Assembly: GCA_036262515.1 (NCBI GenBank)
Contig: DATAIT010000006.1
Location: forward strand, 1-54,741
DNA from: Acidimicrobiales bacterium
GTDB taxonomy: Bacteria > Actinomycetota > Acidimicrobiia > Acidimicrobiales > GCA-2861595
Length of the DNA stretch: 54,741 bases
Reading direction: 5' to 3'
The position numbers were made by a program, and so were the translations under genes. The notes beneath the pieces were generated by a model that did no database searches, had not been told where the DNA came from, and saw only the letters and a program-made list of their open reading frames with translations. Below, in pieces: positions 1 through 8,388 of this stretch (within the stretch, counting starts at the first letter, position 1; every line of letters starts with the position of its first letter).

Positions 1-1233
1 CCGGCCGCGCACCAGCGCCGTCCAGTCGATGCGCACCAGGATGCGGGTGGGCACCGGCGAGCGGGCCCGCCCTCGTGCCACTCCGGCCGCCGGCGCCACC
101 GGCTCGGGCCGCCGCTGGGGTTCCAGTCCCGGCAGGACCCCACCTGTGGCGGCCGGGCCGGCCACGATCCGGTCGGAGGAGGCTGTGTCGGGGGCGGCCG
201 GGGCGGAGCCGGTGGTCGCACGGCCTGCCTCGGAGCCCGAGGCGGCGCCCTCGACGCCTGCCAGTGCGCCCGCTGCGCCGACACTGACCAGGACCGGCGA
301 TGCGACGCCGTCGACACCCTCGGGCATTGGTCCGCCACCACCACGGCCCGCGCCGGCGTCCGGCGGCGCGGCGTCGCTGCCGGTCGGGGCGGTGGCGTCG
401 GCCGTACCGGCCGGCACTCGTGCGCCCCCGGGCGTGGCGTTGGCGCCGCCGCCTGCGGGTGCGCCCACTTCGTCCGTCGGGGCAGGCCAGCCACAGACCG
501 GCGCACCGCCGCCTCCCGTCGAAGCACCGCCGCCTCCCGTCGGACCCGTCACCGTCGGAGTGCCGCCGGCGGCGGCCAGGGCCATGGCCAACAGGCCGTC
601 GGCCGCATAGGCCTCGGCCGGCTCGTGGTGCCCGGCTCGGCGAGCGCGCCCGAAGGCGTCGTTGGCGAAGCCGCTGACCACGGCCCACGCCTGAGAGATG
701 TCGCTTCGGGTGGAGCGGTAGACGATCTCGGCCGAGCCGTCCGCACACGAGCGGCGCCGGGCGTAGCGGGCGGCGTGGATGCGCCGGTGGCGGGCCTCGG
801 CATCGGCGTCGGCCGCTGCTTTGGTGCGCTCGCACTCGTTGCGCAGCTCGACCAACGACGACCGGGGAGCGCTCGCCACCAGGCGGGCCTCGGCCCCCGG
901 ATCGGCGGCCACGGCGTCGGAGATGGCCACCGCCTCCTCCACCGACAGCGCACCGGCGCGCACCGCCGCGTCGAGGTGGGGCTGGGCTCCCAGGCGGCGG
1001 GCCGTGCGCAAGGCGTCGGCCGCCTTGGACACCGACGTGCCACTGTGCCGGGCCAGGGCGTGGGCGAAGCTGGCATCGCCCTCCGCGCCCAGCCCGGCCG
1101 TGTCGGCCCGGGCGCCGGCCAGGGCCTTGAAGGTGGCCGCCATCTTCTCGATGCGGGCCGCCTCGTCGACCACCACCACGGCGTCGGCCGCGGTGAGCAC
1201 CGAGGCGTCGAAGCCGGCCAGGTAGCGGCCCAC
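1..1233 (-). CDS. DUF222 (13E12-type) domain protein, N-terminal part, cut by the left edge
   Basis: An open frame runs leftward from about 1233 to the first base with no stop, so the C-terminus lies outside the window. The visible product of about 410 residues starts with a helical DUF222-like region (roughly residues 1-215, with segments such as YLAGFDASVLTAADA and SGTSVSKAADALRTARRLG). This is followed by a long Gly/Ala/Pro/Thr-rich low-complexity linker. In this family an HNH nuclease domain usually follows, but none is visible here, so nuclease function is an inference. The GTG at 1233 is the chosen start. An in-frame GTG at 1290 would place the SOS box inside the gene, so it is less likely. 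There is no clear ribosome binding site. The SOS box about 33 bp upstream implies LexA control and DNA-damage induction, as known for some mycobacterial 13E12 genes. Start uncertain. Confidence 0.8.
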   Translation of the reverse strand, partial: MGRYLAGFDASVLTAADAVVVVDEAARIEKMAATFKALAGARADTAGLGAEGDASFAHALARHSGTSVSKAADALRTARRLGAQPHLDAAVRAGALSVEEAVAISDAVAADPGAEARLVASAPRSSLVELRNECERTKAAADADAEARHRRIHAARYARRRSCADGSAEIVYRSTRSDISQAWAVVSGFANDAFGRARRAGHHEPAEAYAADGLLAMALAAAGGTPTVTGPTGGGGASTGGGGAPVCGWPAPTDEVGAPAGGGANATPGGARVPAGTADATAPTGSDAAPPDAGAGRGGGGPMPEGVDGVASPVLVSVGAAGALAGVEGAASGSEAGRATTGSAPAAPDTASSDRIVAGPAATGGVLPGLEPQRRPEPVAPAAGVARGRARSPVPTRILVRIDWTALVRGR

Positions 1234-1265
1234 CTCCCACCCGTAGCCGACCCACCTCCGGTCTG

Positions 1266-1281
1266 TCGAACATATGTTCGA
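1266..1281. promoter_or_regulatory. LexA-binding SOS box
   Basis: TCGAACATATGTTCGA is a perfect 16-bp palindrome that matches the actinobacterial SOS box pattern TCGAAC-N4-GTTCGA. It lies just upstream of the leftward DUF222 gene and about 213 bp beyond the end of comEC, so the DUF222 gene is the likely target. No second perfect copy was noticed in the window. Confidence 0.85.
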
Positions 1282-1494
1282 GAATACCACCCGACACCCG
1301 CCAAGTCCACCGCTTCCCGATTTTCGAGGCATTCGTTGCACCCTTGTCCTCGCCCAACCGAGGCCGAACCCGACGCTGAGGGTGAGGGGACCTGGCAGCC
1401 CATCCGGCGTCGCGGTCCGGACCGCTGACGCCGCCGCCACGCCGCCGTCCGCCCATTCGGACTCACGCCGCGGCTCCCCCTCGCGCTCACAGGA

Positions 1495-3249
1495 TCAGCG
1501 CCTCAGCGGCGGGTCGCCCGCTGGCGGACAGGGTCGCTCGCGGGCACACGTACCGACTTCGACGACCAGCCTGGGGGCGGTCGATCGCACGATCACCCGG
1601 AGCCGGCCGGCGGTCACGACGGCGCCGGGCACGGTGTCCGCTGGCGTGAGCACGAGGCCCGCCCTGTGCCGGGTAAGGACAGTGTCGAGATCGGCCTTGG
1701 CGGACCGGCTCGGGCTGGCCAGTGCCACCACGCTGATTCCGCGGACACCAGCCATCCGCAAGGCACCGAGCAGGGGTCCCGGCCGTGGCCGCCCGACGAC
1801 CAGGACCGTGGCGGCACCGTCCCGCCACAGCTGGGCGTCCCCGCCGAGCGATCGTCCATCTGCCGGCGGGCCCGGTCGCACCATCGGCAGCAGGCAGACG
1901 AGCACGGCCAGCGCCGCGGCGGCCGGGCGCAGCCGTCTTCGCCATGCGACGGCCGCCAGCACACACAGGGCAACCACGTGACCCGCACCCAGCTGGCCCA
2001 GGGGAAGCGAGGCGGCCCACCGCGCCACCCCCGCGATCCACCGGACGAGGCTCCGGTTCGGCAGGTGCACGACGGTGGCAATGGGTTCGCCCAGCAGGCC
2101 GGCAGGAAGACCGGCGACCAGGCCCCAGACCATCACCGGCCCGGCAGCAGGGACGGCCAGCAGGTTGGCGGGGATGGATGCGACGGGCAGCCCGCCGAAG
2201 ACGGGCACCAGCACCGGCGCCACACCCACCTGGGCGGCAACGGTGACGGCGAGCGCCATGGGCATCCGCCGCGACAGCGGCCCGGCCAGCACGGCGATCC
2301 CCGCACACGCGCCGCACGAGAGCAGGAACCCCACCGAGCCCACCAGCAGCGGGTCGATCACGAGCAGCACGGTCACGGCCAACGCCAGGACCCGCAGCGT
2401 CGAAGCCGGCCGACCGAGCGTGGCGGCGAGCAGGGTGACCGCCGCCATCATCGACGCCCGCAGCACCGACGGCTCCCACCGGGTCAGCACGCCGAACCCG
2501 AAGAGGATCAGAACGCCGGCGATCAAGCGGCCCCGCAGCCCGAGGAACCGGAGAACGGGCGCGGCCAGGGCGAGCACGAAGGCGACGTTCTGTCCCGACA
2601 CGGCCAGCAGGTGCGTCAAACCGGCAGCCCGGAAGTCGTCGACGCTCACGGGGTCCTGATCGCGGTCGTCGCCGAGCACGAAGCCGGCGAAGAGCGCTCG
2701 CTCGGAGTCGCCGAACGAGGTCGTGCCCCGCAGCAGCGTCCGCCGCACGTCGTTGGCCAACCGCGCCACCGCGCCGCCGGCGCCCGGGTGCTCCGCCGAC
2801 GTCACCGTGAGCCGGGCGGCCACATGCCGGCGGACGAGGTAGGCCCGGGATCGTGCAGGCACCGCCGACAGCCGACCGGCGACCTCCACCGTCTCACCAG
2901 CCAGCAACGGGCGCAGCGCCGACGCCGGGGAGCCGCGCGCCCACGCCTCCACCCGCCGGGAGCCGAGACGGAGCTCTGCGCGGAGAGCACCGTCGACGTC
3001 CACGGGATCCGTCACCAGCGTCGCATGGGCGCGCACCGGCGTCCCCGGCTCGGGCGGCCGGAGGCCGGCGTGCGAACGGGCGCCCAACGAGGAGCAGAGC
3101 ACAACCGCACCGAGGCACAGCAGGGCCGGGCGCCGACCGGCCAGGGCGACCAGCACGAGGACGACGCCGAGCCACAACGGCATGGGACGAGAGGCCACTG
3201 CGCCGACGGCGGCGCTGAAGGCCAGGGCCACGGCCCAGCGGTCACTCAC
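1495..3249 (-). CDS. comEC: ComEC/Rec2 family DNA-uptake channel protein
   Basis: Product of 584 residues. ComEC is the inner-membrane channel that carries single-stranded DNA into the cytoplasm during transformation. The N-terminal membrane segment is followed by a DUF4131-like region. The Competence domain core then carries the hallmark stretch LTHLLAVSGQNVAFVLAL near residues 210-230 and many hydrophobic segments up to about residue 460. The C-terminal part (about 125 residues) resembles a shrunken metallo-beta-lactamase-like domain. It lacks any HxHxDH zinc motif, and the protein is shorter than the usual 700-800 residues. It starts with GTG 7 bp after the comEA stop, so comEA and comEC form one operon. 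Identity is firm; whether it supports transformation is unknown. Confidence 0.9.
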   Translation of the reverse strand: MSDRWAVALAFSAAVGAVASRPMPLWLGVVLVLVALAGRRPALLCLGAVVLCSSLGARSHAGLRPPEPGTPVRAHATLVTDPVDVDGALRAELRLGSRRVEAWARGSPASALRPLLAGETVEVAGRLSAVPARSRAYLVRRHVAARLTVTSAEHPGAGGAVARLANDVRRTLLRGTTSFGDSERALFAGFVLGDDRDQDPVSVDDFRAAGLTHLLAVSGQNVAFVLALAAPVLRFLGLRGRLIAGVLILFGFGVLTRWEPSVLRASMMAAVTLLAATLGRPASTLRVLALAVTVLLVIDPLLVGSVGFLLSCGACAGIAVLAGPLSRRMPMALAVTVAAQVGVAPVLVPVFGGLPVASIPANLLAVPAAGPVMVWGLVAGLPAGLLGEPIATVVHLPNRSLVRWIAGVARWAASLPLGQLGAGHVVALCVLAAVAWRRRLRPAAAALAVLVCLLPMVRPGPPADGRSLGGDAQLWRDGAATVLVVGRPRPGPLLGALRMAGVRGISVVALASPSRSAKADLDTVLTRHRAGLVLTPADTVPGAVVTAGRLRVIVRSTAPRLVVEVGTCARERPCPPAGDPPLRR

Positions 3250-3256
3250 GAGGCGG

Positions 3257-3997
3257 TCACACCCGCACGCGTGAACGGATGGCCGCCAGCTTCGCCTCGC
3301 CGATGCCGCGCACCTCGAGCAGCTCCTGCACCTGAGCGAAGCGGCCGTGCTCCTTGCGGTAGTCGAGGATCGCCTGGGCTGTCGCAGGACCGACCCCCGG
3401 AAGCGCGTCGAGCTGATCGAGGGTCGCGGTGTTCAGGTCGACCGGGCCGCTGGTCGCTCCCTCCCCGGACGTCCCGCCGCCGGCGACGACACCAGGCACC
3501 GCCTGGCCCCGGCGGGGGATGTACACCCGCTCGCCGTCCGTGACCTTGGCTGCGAGGTTCACCTGGTCGAGGTCGGCGTCCGACGCCGGACCTCCGGCGG
3601 CGTCGAGCACGTCGGCCACCCGGCCACCGGCGCGCACCTTGTAGACACCGGGTCGGGCAACGGCCCCGGCGGCGTGGACGAGGGCGCTCGGCTCGGAGTC
3701 GGCGCCATCCGCCGGTGATGCGCCTCCCCCCGCTGGGCTGGCTCCCTGCCCGGCGGGCGTGGCGCGCTCGGCAGTTGCTCGTGTGCCGGCGGTGGGGATG
3801 GAGGAGTCGGCGCGCGGCAGGGTCAGCTCAGGTGCCGCCGGTGCGCCGCGGAACGCCACTACGGCGACGGCGACGAACACGGCCAGGCCCCCGGCGGCCA
3901 GCGCGGCGGCGAGGACCCGCGGCGAACGGGCGAGCGCGGCAGCAGCGAGCGGCGTGGCGGCGAACCGCTCCCACCTGGACACAGGCGTGTCGGGCAC
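3257..3997 (-). CDS. comEA: ComEA family DNA-binding protein (SLBB plus helix-hairpin-helix)
   Basis: Product of 246 residues. ComEA is the membrane-anchored receptor that binds double-stranded DNA outside the membrane and feeds the ComEC channel. One transmembrane helix lies near residues 28-50, followed by a Pro/Ala/Gly/Ser-rich spacer. A SLBB-type domain covers about 105-160 (HAAGAVARPGVYKV). The C-terminal domain has two helix-hairpin-helix motifs (VDLNTATLDQLDALPGVGP, then VRGIGEAKLAAIRSR). This is the standard actinobacterial architecture and length. It starts with GTG and directly precedes comEC. The roughly 150-bp gap upstream, toward the thioredoxin gene, may hold the operon promoter. 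Confidence 0.93.
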   Translation of the reverse strand: MPDTPVSRWERFAATPLAAAALARSPRVLAAALAAGGLAVFVAVAVVAFRGAPAAPELTLPRADSSIPTAGTRATAERATPAGQGASPAGGGASPADGADSEPSALVHAAGAVARPGVYKVRAGGRVADVLDAAGGPASDADLDQVNLAAKVTDGERVYIPRRGQAVPGVVAGGGTSGEGATSGPVDLNTATLDQLDALPGVGPATAQAILDYRKEHGRFAQVQELLEVRGIGEAKLAAIRSRVRV

Positions 3998-4146
3998 GGG
4001 GCAACCCCAGGGACGAGAACACGTCGACCGGGGGAAGCGGCAGGGCCGAGGCTACTCCCCACCACCCCACGGCGAAAAGGCCCGAGCCGCGACCGCCCGT
4101 TCCGACGTCCGCTCCGGAGGAGCCAAAGCCCGGCCGGGCCGCTCGG

Positions 4147-4842
4147 CTAGAAGAGGCGAGCGGTGAGGGCCTTGCGGTACTGAGCGGTCCGCGAGTCGGC
4201 GGGACCGAGGACCTCCAGGAGGTCGAGGAACCGCTGGCGGGCCGCCTCGTCGTCCTTCACCCGATCGAGCAGCGAGTCGAGCTCGGCCACGGGATCAGTC
4301 GGCGACTCGGCACCCACGCGTGCGAGGGCGGCGACCCGCCGCACCTCCGCCGTCTCGGGCACTCGGGCCAGGAGGGCGAGCGCCTCCTCGCCTTCGCCCT
4401 GCCGGGCCAGCAGCTCGGCCAGGCCCAGGACGGCGACCGGGTGGTCGGCCTCGACGTCGAGCGCGGCCCGAAGCGAGGCCTCGTCGCCCTTCTCGGCCAG
4501 CAGGTCCACGTCGCGCCTGGCCGGCGCCAGTGCCTCGACGAACAGGCGCACCTGCGACTCCGGGACGGCGCCGATGAACTGGTCGACGACCTGCCCGTCC
4601 TTCACCGCGAAGACCGCTGGGATGGACTGCACCCGGAACTGCCCGGCCACGCCGGGGTTGGCGTCGATGTCGACCTTCGCCAGCTCGACCTTGCCGCCGG
4701 TCTCGCCGACGACCCGTTCCAGGATCGGGCCGAGGGTGAGGCACGGTCCGCACCACGAGGCCCACAGGTCCACCACCACGGGAACCTGGGCTGACCGCTG
4801 GATGACATCGCGCTCGAACGTGGCATCGGTGACATCGGCCAT
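4147..4842 (-). CDS. Thioredoxin-TPR protein (CnoX/YbbN-like chaperedoxin)
   Basis: Product of 231 residues. The N-terminal thioredoxin fold (about 1-110) keeps the redox centre W30-C31-G-P-C34 and the cis-proline segment QSIPAVFAV. The rest is helical with TPR-like repeats (for example LGLAELLARQGEGEEALALLARVP). This two-domain layout matches the CnoX/YbbN family, cytosolic holdases that protect clients during oxidative stress. Here the active-site cysteines are intact, so disulfide reductase activity is also likely. It starts with ATG at 4842 and is divergent from the PAC2 gene across 103 bp. Downstream, a short GC palindrome at 4128-4139 might end the transcript, but the stem is weak. Confidence 0.88.
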   Translation of the reverse strand: MADVTDATFERDVIQRSAQVPVVVDLWASWCGPCLTLGPILERVVGETGGKVELAKVDIDANPGVAGQFRVQSIPAVFAVKDGQVVDQFIGAVPESQVRLFVEALAPARRDVDLLAEKGDEASLRAALDVEADHPVAVLGLAELLARQGEGEEALALLARVPETAEVRRVAALARVGAESPTDPVAELDSLLDRVKDDEAARQRFLDLLEVLGPADSRTAQYRKALTARLF

Positions 4843-4945
4843 GGACCCATGCTACGGGCTGGTCGCGGCATTCCGGTCCCCGTCGGGCGTCGGACGACCC
4901 TGCCGCTTCTCGCGAGGCACCGCGTCGCAGGTCTACGGTGCCACC

Positions 4946-5824
4946 GTGGACGGCGCGTACACCCGGCAGAGCGACGTGACCCTCGACGCACCGGTCCTCG
5001 TCCTCGGCATGGAGGGCTGGATCGACGCCGGGCTCGGCGCAGGGGCGGCCATGGCCCACCTGCTGTCCTCCACGCCCACCGAGGTGGTCGCCATCTTCGA
5101 CACCGACCGCTTCCTCGACTTCCGCGACCGGCGCCCGGTGGTGCGCATCGCCGACGGGCTCACCGAGGGCGTCTCATGGCCCATGATCGAGCTGCGGGCC
5201 GGGAAGGACCGGAACGGCCGCGACATCCTCCTGCTCGTCGGGCCCGAGCCCGACATGGCCTGGCACGCCTTCGTGTCCTCGGTCGTGCAGTTGTGCACCG
5301 ACCTCGGCGTGCGCATGGTCATCGCCCTGGGCGCGTTCCCGTTGTCCGTCCCCCACACCCGGCCCGTCCGCCTGGCGGCGACGGCCACCTCGAGCGACCT
5401 GGCCGAGAAGGTCGGCGTCGTGCGCGGCAGCCACACCGTCCCCGCCGGGATCCATGCCGCCCTCCAGGAGGGCTTCGGGGCAGCCGGGATTCCCGCCGCA
5501 GGTCTGTGGGCACGGGTCCCCCACTACGCGGCCGCCATGCCCTATCCCGCCGCCAGCGCCGCCCTCATCGACGGGCTGGCATCGCTCGCCGGACTCGATC
5601 TCGACGCCTCCGACCTGCACTCCGCCGCCGCCCTGGCCTCGGCCCGCATCGACGAGCTCATCGCCGCCAGCGCCGAGCACCGGGACATGGTGCGGCAGCT
5701 CGAGGCGGCAGTCGACGCCGAGCAGGCACCCACCCCGTTCGACCCGACCGAGATCCCGTCGGGCGACGAGATCGCGGCCGAGCTCGAGCGCTTCCTCAGA
5801 GGCGAGACGGGGAACAACCCGTGA
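4946..5824 (+). CDS. PAC2 family protein
   Basis: Product of 292 residues from the GTG at 4946. The open frame continues upstream of this codon, but that extension would run into the thioredoxin gene and is not family-like. The core resembles the PAC2 fold (VLVLGMEGWIDAGLGAG at the N-terminus, then LLVGPEPDMAWHAFV and MVIALGAFPLSVPHTRPV), followed by a helical C-terminal region. PAC2 proteins are related to eukaryotic proteasome assembly chaperones. Their bacterial role is not established. The stop overlaps the GTG of the next gene (GTGA), implying translational coupling with the receiver-GAF-EAL protein. The family call is good; the function is open. Confidence 0.85.
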   Translation: MDGAYTRQSDVTLDAPVLVLGMEGWIDAGLGAGAAMAHLLSSTPTEVVAIFDTDRFLDFRDRRPVVRIADGLTEGVSWPMIELRAGKDRNGRDILLLVGPEPDMAWHAFVSSVVQLCTDLGVRMVIALGAFPLSVPHTRPVRLAATATSSDLAEKVGVVRGSHTVPAGIHAALQEGFGAAGIPAAGLWARVPHYAAAMPYPAASAALIDGLASLAGLDLDASDLHSAAALASARIDELIAASAEHRDMVRQLEAAVDAEQAPTPFDPTEIPSGDEIAAELERFLRGETGNNP

Positions 5825-7464
5825 CGGTGTCCGGCCGAGCCGCTGGAGAGGAGCCCAGACGACTTCGCGCCGCCGCGTCGGAGGCTCCTGGGTCTGCGAC
5901 GGGCCCAGGCTGCGGCGCAGACCCCGTCCTGGTGGTGGACGACGACCCGAGCGTCCGCATGCTCCTGTCGATCACGCTCACCGATGCCGGGCTGGCGGTG
6001 GAAGAGGCGGCGTCCGGAGGCGAGGCCCTCGACCTCGTGCGCCGGCGGTCGTACTCCGTCGTTCTCCTCGACAACAACATGCCCGGGATGACGGGCATGT
6101 CGGTGCTCACCCGGCTCCGATCGGAGGAGTCCACGCGCACGCTGCCCGTGCTGATCGTGACCGCCGAGGAGGACGTCGCGGCCCGGGTGAACGGGCTCCA
6201 GCAGGGCGCCGACGACTACATCATCAAGCCGTTCCACCCCGCCGAGCTGGTCGCGCGGGTGCGGGCCCAGCTGCGCGAGCGGGCGGCCTGGGCCGACGCC
6301 GTCGAGCGGCGGCTGGCCGAGCGTTCGGCCATCGCCGCCGCCCTCTGCCGCATGCACCCGGAGATCTCGGCCGAGCGGACGGCCGAGGCGCTGTGCGCCG
6401 AGCTGTGCGAGCTGCGCGACCTCGCCGGCGCCGCCGTGATCGGGTTCACGGCGGACGACGTGGCCGTCCCCCTCGGCGTCAAGGGCATCCCGCCTCCGGG
6501 ACTCCGCGCGGGCATCCCGCTCCCGCCGGCCACCGCCGCCCGGCTGCGGGCCAACGCCCGCACCGGGCCCTGGGTCGAGACGGTGGACGGGGCCAGGGCC
6601 TGGGCGCCCTTCGGCCCCGCCGGTGACCCGCTCGGCCTCCTCGTCCTGAGCGGGAACGGAAAGGTTCGTGGCGGCCCGGCGAGCGGCGCCCAGGTGCTGG
6701 CGGCGGCCATCGACTTCGCCGCCGTCGCCGGCGGCCTGGTGACGCCGGCGCTCCTCGAGGGCGGGGGGTACGACGCGCGCGCCCACCTGGCCGAGGTCCT
6801 CCGCCGCGAGGCGTTCTCGCCCGTCTTCCAGCCCATCGTGACGCTGGCGACAGGGTCGGTGATCGGCTTCGAGGCGCTCACACGCTTCGCCGACGGGTCC
6901 CATCCCCAGGCCCGCTTCGCCGAGGCGACCGCCCTCGACCGGGGCATCGACCTGGAGACCGCGACGATCACGGCCGCGCTACGGGCCTCGTCGGGCCTCC
7001 CGCCGGGATGCTGGGTGAGCGTCAACGTCTCCCCTGCGCTCGTGCTCGACCGGCGCGTCCTGCCGCGGCTCCTCGGGGGGGGCCGGCTCAAGGTCGTCCT
7101 CGAGATCACCGAGCACGACCCCGTGGAGGACTACGCCGAGCTCGGCGCGGCGCTGGCCGACCTGCGGCCATTGGCCGGGTTGTCGGTCGACGACGCCGGC
7201 TCGGGCTTCGCCAGCCTCCGACACGTCGTCACCCTCGAACCCGACTTCGTGAAGCTCGATCAGTCCTGGGTCACGGGGATCCACGCCGATCCGGCCCGTC
7301 AGGCCCTGGTGGCCGGCCTCGCCCACTTCGCCGGCAAGACCGGGAGCGAGCTGATCGCCGAGGGCGTCGAGACGGATACCGAGCGGGGCACGCTGACCGA
7401 GCTCGACGTCGACATGGCCCAGGGATTCCTCTTCGGCCGGCCCCGCCCGGCCGATGCCGACTGA
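5821..7464 (+). CDS. Response regulator with GAF-like and EAL (c-di-GMP phosphodiesterase) domains
   Basis: Product of 547 residues from a GTG overlapping the PAC2 stop. The receiver domain (about 36-150) has the acidic pair near D40-D42, the phosphoacceptor D84 (LLDNNMPG) and K136 (IIKPF). A GAF-like middle region spans about 165-305. The EAL domain (about 320-545) keeps the residues expected for an active phosphodiesterase: E351 in EAL, N402 (VNVSP), E428 (LEITEHDP), D457-D458 (SVDDAGSG), K478 and E514 (IAEGVET). It should hydrolyse c-di-GMP in the cytosol under control of a sensor kinase, but no kinase gene is visible nearby. The GAF call is the weakest part. The overlap suggests co-expression with the PAC2 protein. 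Confidence 0.92.
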   Translation: MTVSGRAAGEEPRRLRAAASEAPGSATGPGCGADPVLVVDDDPSVRMLLSITLTDAGLAVEEAASGGEALDLVRRRSYSVVLLDNNMPGMTGMSVLTRLRSEESTRTLPVLIVTAEEDVAARVNGLQQGADDYIIKPFHPAELVARVRAQLRERAAWADAVERRLAERSAIAAALCRMHPEISAERTAEALCAELCELRDLAGAAVIGFTADDVAVPLGVKGIPPPGLRAGIPLPPATAARLRANARTGPWVETVDGARAWAPFGPAGDPLGLLVLSGNGKVRGGPASGAQVLAAAIDFAAVAGGLVTPALLEGGGYDARAHLAEVLRREAFSPVFQPIVTLATGSVIGFEALTRFADGSHPQARFAEATALDRGIDLETATITAALRASSGLPPGCWVSVNVSPALVLDRRVLPRLLGGGRLKVVLEITEHDPVEDYAELGAALADLRPLAGLSVDDAGSGFASLRHVVTLEPDFVKLDQSWVTGIHADPARQALVAGLAHFAGKTGSELIAEGVETDTERGTLTELDVDMAQGFLFGRPRPADAD

Positions 7465-7497
7465 CACCACTGGGGCCGCCCTCGGCCCGCCCCGTGC

Positions 7498-8388
7498 TCA
7501 GTGGCTCTGCAGCACGGCGTCGTCGCGCATGTCGGCGAACAGCCCTGGCGCGGCGCCGCCCACGGTGACGATCGACTGGCTCCCGGCGCTGCCGATGCCG
7601 CCGGGCATCACCACGCTGCGAACCTTGGCCGGGTCGATCGTGACCGCCAACCGACCCAACCGGTACAGCTCCACGGGAGTCACCCCGGTCATGCCGACAT
7701 GGCGCCCCAGGATGGCCAGGTAGCGGGCGACACCGGTGGCGCCGGGGTTCTCGGCGCGGAGCTTGGTGAGGGCGGACAGGATCAGCAGGCCCTGGTGCTC
7801 GCTGCGGGTGAAGTCGCCACCCGGGATGTGCCGGTTGCGGGAGAAGGACAGCGCGGCCCGGCCGTCCATGTGGACCCGACCCTGCGGGAAGTCGGCACCC
7901 GAGAACCGGTCCTTCATGGCGGCGGGGACGTCGACGTCGACGCCGCCGGCGTCGTTGACCAGGTCCTCGAAGGGCCCGAACCGGGTCGCCAGCACGAAGC
8001 TCACGTCGATGCCGGTCAGCTCCTCGATGGTGTTCGCGGCCAGCCCGGGACCGCCGAACGCGTAGGCGTCGTTGATCTTGCTCCGGCCGTGCCCGGGGAT
8101 AGGGACGTAGGTGTCGCGCGGGAAGTTGAGCATCGTCCCCTCCCCTGTGGCCGGGTTGAGGCCGATCAGGTGGATGGCGTCGGAGCGATCGCCGTCGATC
8201 CCAGGGCGGCCACCGTCGAGGCCGAGGGCCAGCATGAACACGGGCCTGTCCGGCCGCGGCGAGAAGGTGCCGGTGTCGACCTTGTGGATCTCGAGGGCGG
8301 GGGCGCTGCCGGCCCCGCCGGCGACCAGGGCGGCGGAGATGCCGAGCATCCCGAGCACGGTGGCCGCGAGCGTGACCGCCCGATTCAC
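7498..8388 (-). CDS. LytR-CpsA-Psr (LCP) family protein
   Basis: Product of 296 residues starting with a GTG that overlaps the stop of the upstream lipoprotein gene. An N-terminal membrane segment (about 5-27) is followed by the LCP catalytic domain. Conserved stretches include DRSDAIHLIGLNPATGEG, MLNFPRDTYVPIPGHGRSKI, a DAYAFGGPGL block and FSRNRHIPGGDFTRSEHQ. LCP enzymes attach cell-wall glycopolymers such as arabinogalactan or teichoic acids to peptidoglycan on the outer face of the membrane. The Arg and Asp residues that bind the lipid pyrophosphate appear present. No C-terminal LytR_C domain is attached. It is co-transcribed with the lipoprotein behind leuS. Confidence 0.9.
   Translation of the reverse strand: MNRAVTLAATVLGMLGISAALVAGGAGSAPALEIHKVDTGTFSPRPDRPVFMLALGLDGGRPGIDGDRSDAIHLIGLNPATGEGTMLNFPRDTYVPIPGHGRSKINDAYAFGGPGLAANTIEELTGIDVSFVLATRFGPFEDLVNDAGGVDVDVPAAMKDRFSGADFPQGRVHMDGRAALSFSRNRHIPGGDFTRSEHQGLLILSALTKLRAENPGATGVARYLAILGRHVGMTGVTPVELYRLGRLAVTIDPAKVRSVVMPGGIGSAGSQSIVTVGGAAPGLFADMRDDAVLQSH

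Noticed and set aside
625-1428. Plus-strand open frames over the DUF222 gene
   Set aside because: They mirror the minus-strand DUF222 frame, which has family motifs and an SOS box; the plus-strand products have none.
4128-4139. GCCCGGCCGGGC palindrome after the thioredoxin gene as a terminator
   Set aside because: With a four-base loop only four pairs remain, and such GC palindromes are common in this background.
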